DNA of 64,000 nucleotides from Dyella_B sp036746095 (GTDB lineage Bacteria > Pseudomonadota > Gammaproteobacteria > Xanthomonadales > Rhodanobacteraceae). The stretch's first letter is position 1, and each line of letters opens with the position of its first letter. Positions 15,995 to 25,293 of this stretch are shown one piece after another. Location: NCBI RefSeq assembly GCF_036746095.1, contig NZ_DAIOEU010000005.1:62001-126000 (forward strand), read 5' to 3'. The notes under the pieces are model-generated. The model was not told the origin of the DNA, searched no databases, and saw only the letters and a program-made list of their open reading frames with translations. The position numbers and the translations under genes are program-made.

Positions 15995-17665
15995 TCAGAG
16001 CATAGGCAGATTGAGCCCCTGCTCCTTCGCACACTGCACGGCAATCTCATACCCCGCATCCGCATGCCGCATCACGCCGGTACCCGGATCATTCCACAGC
16101 ACCCGCGCAATACGTTTGTCAGCCGCTTCGGTACCGTCGCACACAATCACCACGCCGCTGTGCTGGCTGTACCCCATGCCCACGCCGCCACCATGGTGGA
16201 AGCTCACCCACGTAGCGCCGCCAGCCGTGTTGAGCAACGCATTGAGCAGCGGCCAATCGGAAACGGCATCGCTGCCATCCTTCATCGCTTCGGTTTCGCG
16301 GTTGGGGCTGGCGACGGAGCCGGAATCCAGGTGATCGCGGCCAATCACAATCGGCGCTTTCAACTCACCCTTGCGCACCATCTCATTGAATGCCAAGCCA
16401 AGCTTGTGGCGCTGCCCCAAACCCACCCAGCAAATGCGCGCGGGCAGGCCCTGGAAGCTGATGCGCTGCTCGGCCATGTCCAGCCAGTTGTGCAGGTGCG
16501 GATCGTCGGGAATCAGTTCCTTCACCTTGGCATCGGTCTTCATGATGTCTTCCGGATCGCCGGAGAGCGCCACCCAGCGGAACGGACCGACGCCGCGACA
16601 GAACAGCGGACGCACGAACGCGGGCACAAAGCCGGGGAAATCGAAGGCGTTGGTGCAGCCTTCGTCTTTGGCCATCTGGCGAATGTTGTTGCCGTAGTCG
16701 AAAGTCGGCACACCTTGCGCGTGGAACGCGAGCATCGCTTCCACGTGTTTTTTCATGGCCTGTTTGGCGGCCTTGGCGGTGCTGGCGGGATCGCTCTTGC
16801 GGCGTTCGAACCACTGCTCCACCGTCCAGCCTTGCGGCAGGTAGCCGTTGACCGGGTCGTGCGCGCTGGTCTGGTCGGTGACGGCATCGGGTTTCACGCC
16901 GCGGCGCACGAGTTCGGGGAGCACGTCGGCGGCGTTGCCGAGCAAGGCGATGGATTTGGCTTCGCCGGCCTTGGTGTATTTCTCGATGCGCGCAAGTGCA
17001 TCGTCCAGATCGGTGGCTTGTTCGTCGACGTAACGCGTCTTCAGGCGAAAATCGATGCGGCTTTGCTGGCATTCGATATTCAAACTGCACGCACCGGCCA
17101 GCGATGCGGCCAGCGGCTGCGCGCCGCCCATGCCGCCAAGGCCCGCGGTAAGAATCCACTTGCCCTTGAGGCTGCCGTTGTAGTGCTGGCGGCCCATTTC
17201 CACGAAGGTTTCGTAGGTGCCCTGCACGATGCCTTGCGAGCCGATGTAGATCCACGAACCGGCCGTCATCTGGCCATACATCATCAGGCCCTTCTTATCC
17301 AGTTCGTTGAAATGCTCCCAGTTCGACCACGCCGGCACCAGGTTGGAATTGGCGATCAGCACGCGCGGCGCATCGGGATGGGTGGGAAACACGCCGACCG
17401 GTTTGCCGGATTGCACCAGCAGGGTTTCGTTGTCGTTGAGGTCGCGCAGGGCGCGCAGGATGGCGTCGAAGCATTCCCAGTTGCGCGCGGCACGGCCGAT
17501 GCCGCCGTAGACCACCAGTTCCGCCGGGTTTTCCGCCACCGCCGGATCCAGGTTGTTCTGGATCATGCGGTACGGGGCTTCGGTGAGCCAGCTCTTGCAG
17601 GTAAGCGCCGTGCCATGCGGAGCGCGGATGGTACGGGTGGTGTCGATGCGGGTGGGGGCGTTCAT
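15995..17665 (-). CDS. hutU: Urocanate hydratase
   Basis: The 556-aa protein catalyses the second step of histidine breakdown, urocanate to imidazolonepropionate, in the cytosol with tightly bound NAD. The whole family sequence is recognisable: the N-terminal RTIRAPHGTALTCKSW, the glycine-rich NAD region (TAGLGGMGGAQPLA) and the catalytic-site segment CRGVGPFRWVALSGDPED. The C-terminal ATWVSFHHGGGVGMGYSQH is also present. Length is normal for HutU. The start is set at MNAPTRIDTTRTIRAPHG; the frame stays open upstream but without family similarity. hutH and hutG are not adjacent. hutF and hutI are about 20 kb further along, so the pathway genes are split in this genome. Confidence 0.97.
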   Translation of the reverse strand: MNAPTRIDTTRTIRAPHGTALTCKSWLTEAPYRMIQNNLDPAVAENPAELVVYGGIGRAARNWECFDAILRALRDLNDNETLLVQSGKPVGVFPTHPDAPRVLIANSNLVPAWSNWEHFNELDKKGLMMYGQMTAGSWIYIGSQGIVQGTYETFVEMGRQHYNGSLKGKWILTAGLGGMGGAQPLAASLAGACSLNIECQQSRIDFRLKTRYVDEQATDLDDALARIEKYTKAGEAKSIALLGNAADVLPELVRRGVKPDAVTDQTSAHDPVNGYLPQGWTVEQWFERRKSDPASTAKAAKQAMKKHVEAMLAFHAQGVPTFDYGNNIRQMAKDEGCTNAFDFPGFVPAFVRPLFCRGVGPFRWVALSGDPEDIMKTDAKVKELIPDDPHLHNWLDMAEQRISFQGLPARICWVGLGQRHKLGLAFNEMVRKGELKAPIVIGRDHLDSGSVASPNRETEAMKDGSDAVSDWPLLNALLNTAGGATWVSFHHGGGVGMGYSQHSGVVIVCDGTEAADKRIARVLWNDPGTGVMRHADAGYEIAVQCAKEQGLNLPML

Positions 17666-17850
17666 CGGGGAATGTCCTGCGACTGCCAAGGGAAAGCAGC
17701 CATTATGGGCGCCGCGTTTCGGGGGCGCCAACTGCGCTGCGGCAAAAACGGGGCACGCTGAGCCGCAACGCCAATTGACAGGCTTTTCACAGGCGCCCAG
17801 ACTCGCTTGCGGAATTCCGGATGGCCTGTTCAACCGTAGCGGGAGGCCCT

Positions 17851-18420
17851 ATGAGTGCACGACGCTCGCTGTACCGGTTCGCCCCTGTCGCCGCTGCCCT
17901 GCTCGTTGCCACGAGCGCCGGATGGGCAGCCGACGCACACACGCCGACGGATGCCCAACTGATCGCCAGTGCCATGCGCGCAGCGCCGCCAGGCGTTGCA
18001 AATGGCGCCACCATCATCGCCATGAATGCCGACGGCACGATGCGCACGCTACGCCAAGGCACCAACGGCTATACGTGCATGCCGGACAATCCGGCCACGC
18101 CCGGGCCCGATCCGATGTGCATGGACAAGCATGCGTTGGAGTGGGCGCAAGCCTGGATGGCGCACAAGCCGCCGCCGACAGGCCAGATCGGCGTGATGTA
18201 CATGCTCGAAGGCGGCACGGATGCCAGCAATACCGATCCTTACGCGCGAAAACCGTTGCCGAACAATCATTGGATCAAAACCGGTCCGCATTTCATGATC
18301 GTGGGCGCGGATGCCAGCTTTTACGACGGGTATCCGAAGAACGCCGATCCCGATACATCGGCGCCGTACGTCATGTGGGCAGGCACGCCCTATCAGCATT
18401 TGATGGCCCCGGTGAAATAA
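17851..18420 (+). CDS. Secreted protein of unknown function
   Basis: The 189-aa protein has a signal peptide (SLYRFAPVAAALLVATSAGW, cleaved near AADA). GGGAGG precedes the ATG at 17851, which is preferred over an ATG 30 nt upstream. The mature part includes CMPDNPATPGPDPMCMDKHA, with two Cys-Met pairs, followed by GVMYMLEGGTDASNTDPYA and HFMIVGADASFYDGYP. Similar uncharacterised exported proteins occur across proteobacteria, but I cannot assign a function. It is divergent from hutU. Confidence 0.78.
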   Translation: MSARRSLYRFAPVAAALLVATSAGWAADAHTPTDAQLIASAMRAAPPGVANGATIIAMNADGTMRTLRQGTNGYTCMPDNPATPGPDPMCMDKHALEWAQAWMAHKPPPTGQIGVMYMLEGGTDASNTDPYARKPLPNNHWIKTGPHFMIVGADASFYDGYPKNADPDTSAPYVMWAGTPYQHLMAPVK

Positions 18421-18635
18421 CCGGCACTTTGAAAACGGCTGGCCCGGCAGTTCGATAGTGACGTACGCGACGCATGTGCCGCGTACCTGCAAACAAGCAC
18501 TTGGTGCCTGAGGGAGCGCGCGCATACCAGACATGTAACCCATGGCTTTTCATCGACGAAGGTATCGACGCGAGTTGAAGGATCGATCGCATCCTTCCGT
18601 TATCCACGATCTCTTATCAGCCAGGACACGATTCC

Positions 18636-19709
18636 ATGCATGCGCCACCCCCTCTTTCCAGTCGCGGTGCTGTTCTACGCTTCGGGCTCATCGCTCTCGT
18701 GCTGCTCGTCATCGTGCTGGCTTTCGGCTACGTCGGCGGCTGGCTTGCACCGCAACGCCTGACGGCACAGCGGCTGGTGAACCAGCTGCAGGCCAATGCC
18801 GGGGTTTTTCCGGGCTATCGCCGCAACCACGCCAAGGGCGTATGCGTGGCCGGCTATTTCGACAGCAACGGCCAGGTGCAAACGTATTCGGTGGCGCAGG
18901 TGTTTTCGCCTGGGCGAACGCCGGTGGTGGGGCGTTTCGCCGTTCCCGTTGGCAACCCTTATGCGCCAGACAGCGCTGTTCCCATCCGCAGCCTGGCCTT
19001 GCGCTTTACGCAAGCGAACCGCCAGCAATGGCGCACGGGCATGAACAGCATGCCGGTGTTCCCGGTCGCCACGCCGCAGGCGTTTTATGAGCTGTTGCAG
19101 GCACAGCAGCCTGATCCTTCGACCGGCAAACCCAACCCAGCAAAAATCGGGGCGTTCTTTGCCTCGCATCCCGAAACCGCTGCGTTTGGCGCCTGGGTGA
19201 AAACAGCCAAGCCCTCTGCAAGCTACGTCACCAATAGCTATTGGAGCTTGAACGCGTTCGAGTTCGTCGATGCAAAAGGAGAAAAGCACGCCGTGCGCTG
19301 GCGCGTGGTGCCGGAAGCCAGCGGTGATGGCGTCGGCGGCAGCGAGGCGAATTACCTTGATGCCGATCTGGCGCAACGGCTTGCACAAGGACCGCAGCGC
19401 TGGCACCTGATGGTGACGCTCGCCAATCCCGGCGACCCCACCAACGATGCGAGCAAGGAATGGCCATCGGATCGGCGCGAAATCGATGCCGGCACATTGG
19501 TACTTACCAGCACCCAGCCGCAGGAAAGCGGCGAATGCCGTGACATCAACTACGATCCCACGGTGTTGCCGCACGGCATCGAAATATCCGACGACCCACT
19601 GCTGCCTGCGCGTTCCGCTGCCTACGCGACGTCGTATCTGCGCCGTACCAGCGAGGAAGCACATCTGCCCGGCACTGCCGCAGCCACTACCAAGCCAGAG
19701 GCCAAGTAA
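18636..19709 (+). CDS. Membrane-anchored catalase-family peroxidase (SrpA-like)
   Basis: The 357-aa protein has one N-terminal membrane helix (FGLIALVLLVIVLAFGYVGG) and then a reduced catalase fold. The distal heme His is H65 in YRRNHAKGVC. The proximal heme ligand is expected at the Tyr in ARSAAYATSYLRR near the C-terminus, where the family has R-x3-Y. It lacks the long N-terminal thread and flavodoxin parts of true catalases, as in SrpA-type 'catalase family peroxidases'. It probably detoxifies peroxide or organic peroxide at the periplasmic face. The stop overlaps the cytochrome b561 start (TAATG), so the two are a coupled pair. Confidence 0.85.
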   Translation: MHAPPPLSSRGAVLRFGLIALVLLVIVLAFGYVGGWLAPQRLTAQRLVNQLQANAGVFPGYRRNHAKGVCVAGYFDSNGQVQTYSVAQVFSPGRTPVVGRFAVPVGNPYAPDSAVPIRSLALRFTQANRQQWRTGMNSMPVFPVATPQAFYELLQAQQPDPSTGKPNPAKIGAFFASHPETAAFGAWVKTAKPSASYVTNSYWSLNAFEFVDAKGEKHAVRWRVVPEASGDGVGGSEANYLDADLAQRLAQGPQRWHLMVTLANPGDPTNDASKEWPSDRREIDAGTLVLTSTQPQESGECRDINYDPTVLPHGIEISDDPLLPARSAAYATSYLRRTSEEAHLPGTAAATTKPEAK

Positions 19710-20257
19710 TGACGCGCTCACCTTCTCAGTTCGTACTTGCCGCCAGGGTGCTGCATTGGCTGATGGCAATCCTGATCGTGTCGATGCTGTTTGTCGGCGT
19801 CGGCATGGTGGCGTCGGTATCCGAACGGCACGAATGGTTGTTGGCGATCCACAAGCCGCTCGGCATCGCGATACTGGTGCTTGCAGTGATCCGATTGACC
19901 GTGCGGCTGCGCCATCCACCGCCGCCCTTGCCTGCCGATCTGCCTGCCATCCAGAAATTGGCGGCATATGCGTCGCATTATCTGCTGTACGCGTTGATGA
20001 TCGCGATGCCCTTGGTCGGTTGGGCCATGCTGTCGGCAGGCGGTTACCCGGTAATGCTCAGCCACTCGTTCCGCTTGCCGCCGATTTTCCCGGTAAATGC
20101 CGCAGCGTTTGCGGTGCTGAGGCATGCGCATGCGTGGTTGGCAGCGCTGTTGTTTTTGACCTTCCTGGCGCATCTCGGTGCGGCGCTGTATCACGGATTG
20201 GTTCGCAGGGATGGGGTGTTGTCGAGCATGACCGGCATCCGGCATGAGACGGAGTAA
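19709..20257 (+). CDS. Cytochrome b561 family protein
   Basis: The 182-aa protein has four membrane helices. Conserved histidines suited to two b hemes are H16 (LHWLM), H48 (AIHKPLG), H141 (HAHAW) and H155 (AHLGAALYH). Family members carry electrons from the quinone pool across the inner membrane to periplasmic acceptors. Here the coupled catalase-fold peroxidase is the obvious acceptor, and this peroxidase-b561 pairing recurs in other proteobacteria. Confidence 0.9.
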   Translation: MTRSPSQFVLAARVLHWLMAILIVSMLFVGVGMVASVSERHEWLLAIHKPLGIAILVLAVIRLTVRLRHPPPPLPADLPAIQKLAAYASHYLLYALMIAMPLVGWAMLSAGGYPVMLSHSFRLPPIFPVNAAAFAVLRHAHAWLAALLFLTFLAHLGAALYHGLVRRDGVLSSMTGIRHETE

Positions 20258-20623
20258 AAGAGTTGCCGTGGAGGCAGGGATGAAATCCCAGCCTTCGCCG
20301 CCTTCGTTGACAATCCCTTCTCGGCATCCTGCGAGCACAGATCAGCTTCGAGCTTGATCTTCCTATTGCGAAAAAGTGTTGCATCGCTTTCCGAACCCAT
20401 TCGCCGCCCCGTGCGTCGCCATCCACGTCGGCGGCGGGGATGGCGCACCTGCCAGCGCCACCTAACAACGCACGCCCCACTCTTGATCTGCATGACATTC
20501 CCAGGCGGTCGAAAGCTCGCCACGCTAGCGGGCCATCATTGCAATCGCCATACCGGAAAACCATTTGGCGTTGATGTCCGAAAACGGCGAGTTTCACACA
20601 CCAGACGGTGCTAGCCTGCACCC
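20258..20623. other. 365-bp intergenic stretch, no gene seen
   Basis: It begins with a GGGATGAAATCCC-family palindrome (20279-20294). No reading frame on either strand has protein-like composition. The last 60 bp should contain the promoter of the alkylation-repair operon. Confidence 0.4.
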
Positions 20624-22138
20624 ATGCCAGAACTCCACACCATTCCCACGCTGGACCCGCAAACCTGCGAGCGGGCTCGACTGAGCCGGGACGCGCGTTT
20701 CGACGGACTGTTCTTCATTGCCGTCAGCACGACCCGCATTTACTGCCGGCCAGTGTGCCCCGCATCGCCATCGCCCAAGCGCGAGAACGTCACCTATTAC
20801 ACGACGGCCGCAGCGGCGGAAGCGGCGGGGTTTCGGCCTTGCCTGCGCTGCCGGCCGGAACTTGCCCCGGGTAACGATGCGTGGCAGCGCGGCGATCATG
20901 TGGTGACGCGTGCGCTGAAGCTGATCGACGAGGGTCTGCTGCAAGATCAATCCGTCGATGCGTTGGCGCAACGTGTTGGAATAGGCGCGCGGCAATTGCG
21001 CCGCTTGTTCGTGGAGCGCCTGGGCGCGCCGCCGATCGACGTACACACCACGCGCCGCCTGTTGTTCGCCAAGCAGCTGCTGACCGAGACGAACATGCCG
21101 GTCACCGATGTGGCGCTGGCCTCGGGCTTCGGCAGTCTGCGCCGCTTCAATGCGGCTTTCGCGCAGGCCAACCGTATCGCGCCGCGCGACTTGCGCCGGA
21201 AGCCGTATGCCACCCAGGGCGACAGCCTGGTGCTGCGCCTGCATTACCGGCCGCCGTATGATTTCCATTCGCTGCTGGCGTTTCTGCGTGGGCGCGCGTT
21301 GCCGGGGATTGAGGTGGTCGACGATGAAAGCTACACGCGTGTGTTCGGCCCGGCCGACGCACCAGGCTGGCTGCGCTTGAGCGCATGGCCGGAACAGGAA
21401 AATGCACTGCGCCTGCAATTGCGTTGCCCGCAACCGGCGCAGATGTTGTCGGTAGTATCCCGTATTCGCCGCATGTTCGATCTGGATGCGGATCCGCAAG
21501 CCATTGCAACTGCGTTGCAGACCACGTCGCCAATGCGCTCTTCGCTGCGCAAACACCCGGGCCTGCGTTTGCCCGGAAGCTGGGATGGCTTTGAAGTGGC
21601 GGTGCGCGCCATTCTCGGCCAGCAAGTAAGCGTGGCGGCGGCGCGCACGCTCGCCTCGCGCGTGGTGCATCGCTACGGTGCACCACTGTCCACGCCCGCA
21701 GCACCCGGATTGGAATGCCTGTTCCCCACGCCGGAAACACTCGCGGATGCCGACCTCAATCCCTTGGGCATTACCACGGCGCGTGCGCAAAGCATCCGTG
21801 GCGTGGCGCGCGCCTTGCTGGATGGCCGGGTGGACTTCCGCGTCGAGCAATCACTGGATGAGTTCGTGCAGCGCTGGGTCGCCCTGCCCGGCATTGGCGA
21901 ATGGACGGCGCACTATATGGCGATGCGCGGGATGAGCCATCCGGACGCGTTCCCGGCCGCTGATTTGATTTTGCGCCGCGCGGCCTCCGGCGATGGCAGC
22001 ACACTCAGCACCAAGGCATTGACGCAGATGGCCGAAGCATGGCGCCCGTGGCGCGCCTATGCGGTCATGCATCTATGGCGCAGCATGAGCGAGCCGGCGA
22101 AGCTGCCTGCAACGACACGCAAGCGAGCCGTGGCATGA
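20624..22138 (+). CDS. Ada-AlkA fusion: methyl-sensing regulator plus 3-methyladenine DNA glycosylase
   Basis: The 504-aa protein has three parts. Residues 1-80 are the Ada zinc/methyl-acceptor domain with four Cys (C41, C45, C73, C76 in IYCRPVC and CLRCRP). Residues 90-190 are an AraC-type HTH (ALASGFGSLRRFNAAFAQ). Residues 205-490 are AlkA, with the helix-hairpin-helix LPGIGEWTAHYMAMRG and the catalytic Asp in FPAADLIL. It should accept methyl groups from phosphotriesters, activate transcription, and excise 3-methyladenine and related bases. It overlaps ogt by 4 nt, forming an adaptive-response operon in which sensor and both repair activities are co-expressed. Confidence 0.93.
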   Translation: MPELHTIPTLDPQTCERARLSRDARFDGLFFIAVSTTRIYCRPVCPASPSPKRENVTYYTTAAAAEAAGFRPCLRCRPELAPGNDAWQRGDHVVTRALKLIDEGLLQDQSVDALAQRVGIGARQLRRLFVERLGAPPIDVHTTRRLLFAKQLLTETNMPVTDVALASGFGSLRRFNAAFAQANRIAPRDLRRKPYATQGDSLVLRLHYRPPYDFHSLLAFLRGRALPGIEVVDDESYTRVFGPADAPGWLRLSAWPEQENALRLQLRCPQPAQMLSVVSRIRRMFDLDADPQAIATALQTTSPMRSSLRKHPGLRLPGSWDGFEVAVRAILGQQVSVAAARTLASRVVHRYGAPLSTPAAPGLECLFPTPETLADADLNPLGITTARAQSIRGVARALLDGRVDFRVEQSLDEFVQRWVALPGIGEWTAHYMAMRGMSHPDAFPAADLILRRAASGDGSTLSTKALTQMAEAWRPWRAYAVMHLWRSMSEPAKLPATTRKRAVA

Positions 22139-22665
22139 CGACAGCGAACGATATCTGGTACGACTACCTGCCCACGCCGATCGGCAAGCTGCTGCTGGCT
22201 GCCGATACAAAAGGCCTGCGCGAAGTGTGGTTCGAAACCGGCAAGCATCGGAAGGAACCGGATACGGCATGGAAACATGATCCCGCCAAGCTCGTGTTCG
22301 CACGCGGGCAGTTGGACGAATACTTTGCCGGCACGCGCACGATGTTCGATGTACCGCTGCATCCGATCGGTACGCCATTCCAGGTCACGGTGTGGCATGC
22401 ACTGGCCCAGATTCCGTACGGCACCACCATCAGCTACGGCGAGATGGCGCGCCGCATCGGGCAGCCGCTGGCCGTGCGCGCGGTGGGTGCTGCCAATGGG
22501 CGCAATCCGTTGCCGATCGTATTGCCCTGTCATCGGGTGATCGGGGCGAACGGCAGTTTGACCGGGTTTGGCGGTGGGTTGCCGACGAAGCGGTACTTGC
22601 TGGCGATGGAAGATCAGGTGGCGCGTGGGGACTTGTTTTGCGCGGGTCTCGGGTCTGTCCGCTAG
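22135..22665 (+). CDS. ogt: Methylated-DNA-[protein]-cysteine S-methyltransferase
   Basis: The 176-aa protein repairs O6-methylguanine by transferring the methyl group to its own cysteine, C132 in LPCHRVIG. The HTH-like ASL region (VWHALAQIPYGTTISYGEMA) and the RAVGAANGRNPLPIV motif are intact. Length matches Ogt. The ATG overlaps the TGA of the Ada-AlkA gene, so it is translationally coupled and part of the adaptive response. Confidence 0.95.
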   Translation: MTTANDIWYDYLPTPIGKLLLAADTKGLREVWFETGKHRKEPDTAWKHDPAKLVFARGQLDEYFAGTRTMFDVPLHPIGTPFQVTVWHALAQIPYGTTISYGEMARRIGQPLAVRAVGAANGRNPLPIVLPCHRVIGANGSLTGFGGGLPTKRYLLAMEDQVARGDLFCAGLGSVR

Positions 22666-22800
22666 TTCGGGCGCCGCAGAGATGGTTGCTCGTCATTCCG
22701 GCGCAAGCCGAGGCATGAGGCGGTGATCCGCCGCCTGGCGCCACGCGGAAACGTCGCGTGGCTCTTTTACAATGCACGGCCTTCCCCACCGTGCCAGCAC

Positions 22801-24039
22801 ATGCCGTCCACGCACTCTTCCCACCTGATCGTCATCGGCGGCGGCCCGGCCGGGTTGATGGCTGCCGAAACGGCGCGCGCGCAGGGCGTGGACGTCGATG
22901 TGTACGAGGCGAAGGGTTCGGTGGGGCGCAAGTTTCTGATCGCCGGCAAAGGCGGCATGAACCTTACGCATAGCGAGCCGCGTCCGGCATTCGATCGCCG
23001 CTATGGCGAGCGCATGCGGGACATCGGTGCGTGGCTGGACGATTTCGATGCCGCTGCATTGCGTGACTGGGCCCGCGGCTTGGGCGTGGAGACGTTCGTG
23101 GGCAGCTCGGGCCGCGTTTTTCCAGGCGACATGAAAGCCGCGCCGCTGCTGCGCGGCTGGGTGCATCGCATGCGCGACAGCGGCGTGCGTTTTCACGTGC
23201 ATCATCGCTGGCTGGGCTGGCGCGAGGATGGCGCCTGGCATTTCGCCACGGCGGAAGGCGAGCGCTTCGTACATGCCGGCGCGGCGGTTCTGGCGCTGGG
23301 CGGCGGCAGTTGGCCGCAACTGGGCTCGGATGGCGCCTGGCAGGCGCGGCTGGTCGAGCGCGGCGTCGACGTGGCGCCTTTGCAGCCGGCCAATTGCGGC
23401 TTTGATATCGGCTGGAGCACGCATCTGTCTTCGCGTTTTGCCGGCGTACCGCTCAAGCCCGTTGCAGCACGGCTGCACGATGCTTCCGGACACACGCCCA
23501 TGCTGCAAGGCGAATGCGTGATCACGCAGACCGGCATCGAAGGCAGCGTGATCTATGCGTTATCCGCCAGCTTGCGCGATGCCATCCACCGGCAAGGCCA
23601 TGCCGTGCTCGAACTGGACCTGGCACCGGATCGCACACGGGAACGACTGCATCACGATCTGGCCAAACCGCGCGGAAGCCGCACGCTCAGCGAACATCTG
23701 CGGCGCCAGGTTGGGCTGGTAGGCGTGAAAACCGTGCTGTTGCACGAGGTGCTGGATACGGCGCAACGCCACGACATGGCGCTGTTGGCGCGCACCATCA
23801 AATGCCTGCCGCTGCGCTTGAAACAGCCACGCCCCATCGCCGAGGCGATCAGCAGCGCAGGCGGTGTGCGGTTGGAAGCGTTGGACAATGCGTTGATGCT
23901 GAGCGCCCTGCCCGGCGTGTTTTGTGCCGGGGAAATGCTGGATTGGGAAGCACCTACTGGGGGCTATTTGCTGACGGCGTGTTTTGCGAGTGGGTATCGC
24001 GCGGGTTTGGGTGCTGCGGCGTGGCTGAAGTGCCGGTAA
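22801..24039 (+). CDS. HI0933/BaiN-like flavoprotein (TIGR03862 type)
   Basis: The 412-aa protein opens with an FAD Rossmann motif (LIVIGGGPAGLMAAETA), then GRKFLIAGKGGMNLTHSE, which is diagnostic of the HI0933/YhiN family. The C-terminal FAD contact is in FCAGEMLDWEAPTGGYLL. The start at 22801 places the Rossmann fold at the N-terminus; an in-frame upstream start adds 26 unrelated residues. The family's substrate is generally unknown, although some members reduce bile-acid-like or other conjugated double bonds. It follows ogt by 135 bp and may be separately transcribed. Confidence 0.88.
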   Translation: MPSTHSSHLIVIGGGPAGLMAAETARAQGVDVDVYEAKGSVGRKFLIAGKGGMNLTHSEPRPAFDRRYGERMRDIGAWLDDFDAAALRDWARGLGVETFVGSSGRVFPGDMKAAPLLRGWVHRMRDSGVRFHVHHRWLGWREDGAWHFATAEGERFVHAGAAVLALGGGSWPQLGSDGAWQARLVERGVDVAPLQPANCGFDIGWSTHLSSRFAGVPLKPVAARLHDASGHTPMLQGECVITQTGIEGSVIYALSASLRDAIHRQGHAVLELDLAPDRTRERLHHDLAKPRGSRTLSEHLRRQVGLVGVKTVLLHEVLDTAQRHDMALLARTIKCLPLRLKQPRPIAEAISSAGGVRLEALDNALMLSALPGVFCAGEMLDWEAPTGGYLLTACFASGYRAGLGAAAWLKCR

Positions 24040-24085
24040 GTAGGTGTGCAAAAAATTTTTCATCTTGCACGAATAGCTGAAGGGC

Positions 24086-24369
24086 TCGTCGCCCGGCGGA
24101 AGCCGGAGCCCAGTGCCGTTGAGAACTTCAAGTCGCTGGGCAACGCTTCCGCCGAGGCGACGAATCAGGTTTTCGACCACGCAACCTAAAGCTTGCCAAA
24201 CGCCCGCCTTTGCATCTATACCGACGACCGCACCACTGCGAATGCCAATGCTACGAACTCAGGGATGTTTCACTTACCAGAAGACCAAAACCGTCATTCC
24301 AGCGAAAGCTGGAATCCAGTGTCTTTCAGCTAAAAAGTCATTGGATCCCAGCTTTCGCTGGGATGACGA
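24086..24369. repeat. Two REP-type hairpins in tandem
   Basis: The first (24086-24164) is a divergent copy in which TCGTCGCCCGGCGGAAGC pairs with GCTTCCGCCGAGGCGACGA. The second (24292-24369) is a closer copy with arms CGTCATTCCAGCGAAAGC and GCTTTCGCTGGGATGACG. They fill most of the 470 bp between the flavoprotein and carbonic anhydrase genes, which contains no supported gene. Confidence 0.75.
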
Positions 24370-24516
24370 GAACGAAGTTTCTGGTGGTTGAAAGCCCTTA
24401 CGCTCCGGCATTGCCGCCAATGCTCCAAGCCCGATCCGCAACACATAAATCGGATGCGACACCTCTCGTTGTAGAAGATCTTCACGTTCCTCTCACAACC
24501 CTCATGGAGGTAGGCC

Positions 24517-25248
24517 ATGTGCGATCACGCTTCCTGCGATCATGCTTCTTCATCGTCTCGTCGTCACTTTCTTGGAGCGAGCCTGGGATTGCTCGCACTG
24601 AGTGCCGTGCCGCCCTTGCGGGCGTATGCCGCAGAACCCTCGCCGCAGAACGCGATTTCACCGGATACCGCCTTGCATCGCCTGCTGCAAGGCAATGCGC
24701 GCTATGCGGCCAATCAGCTCGATGCCAAGGATTTTTCGTCCGGCCGTGCCGCGCGCGCCAAGGCGCAATATCCCGTTGCGGCGATCTTGAGCTGCGCCGA
24801 TTCACGCGTCGCGCCGGAACTGGTGTTCGATCAAGGGCCGGGTGATTTGTTCGTTATCCGCGTGGCAGGTAATTATTTGAGCAGCGATAGCCTGGCGAGC
24901 CTCGAATACGCGGTGGGCGTGCTCAAGACGCCGTTGATCATGGTGCTGGGGCATACGCAATGCGGTGCGATCAAGGCCGCCATCAACGAGATCAAGCACC
25001 CGGCGCCCTTGCCCGGACACATCTGGGATATCGTCGACGCCGTGCGGCCCGGCATAGCCAAGACGGTGCAAGCCGGTGGCGAGGACGTGCTGGGCAAAGC
25101 CGTGGGCACGAACGTCGATTACAACGTCTCGCGCATTGCCTCGGCACAACCGGTGGTATCCGAAGCCGTGGCGCACGGCAGCGTCAAAGTGGTCGGCGCC
25201 GTGTATGAACTGGCTTCCGGCCACGTGCTGCTGCGCCAGGCTGCGTGA
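24517..25248 (+). CDS. Beta-carbonic anhydrase with Tat signal
   Basis: The 243-aa protein has an N-terminal Tat signal (SSRRHFLGASLGLLALSA) with the twin arginine, cleaved near AYAAEP. The beta-class zinc site is complete: C93 and D95-x-R97 in SCADSR, H146 and C149 in LGHTQCG. It interconverts CO2 and bicarbonate, here in the periplasm after folded export, which is less usual than the cytosolic form. A short Cys/His leader (MCDHASCDH) precedes the twin-arginine motif. GGAGG lies upstream of the ATG. It stands alone. Confidence 0.92.
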   Translation: MCDHASCDHASSSSRRHFLGASLGLLALSAVPPLRAYAAEPSPQNAISPDTALHRLLQGNARYAANQLDAKDFSSGRAARAKAQYPVAAILSCADSRVAPELVFDQGPGDLFVIRVAGNYLSSDSLASLEYAVGVLKTPLIMVLGHTQCGAIKAAINEIKHPAPLPGHIWDIVDAVRPGIAKTVQAGGEDVLGKAVGTNVDYNVSRIASAQPVVSEAVAHGSVKVVGAVYELASGHVLLRQAA

Positions 25249-25293
25249 CGCCCGCGCGCTATTCCGCGTTGACGGAATAGCGCACGCGTGCCG

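Noticed and set aside
16064..17761. Long plus-strand open frame opposite hutU
   Set aside because: A typical shadow of a high-GC gene; the minus-strand protein is unmistakably HutU.
20354..20614. 86-codon plus-strand frame before the Ada-AlkA gene
   Set aside because: Arg-rich shadow with no ribosome site or family resemblance.
24086..24164. Possible tRNA-like hairpin
   Set aside because: Base pairing fits a divergent REP element and not a cloverleaf.
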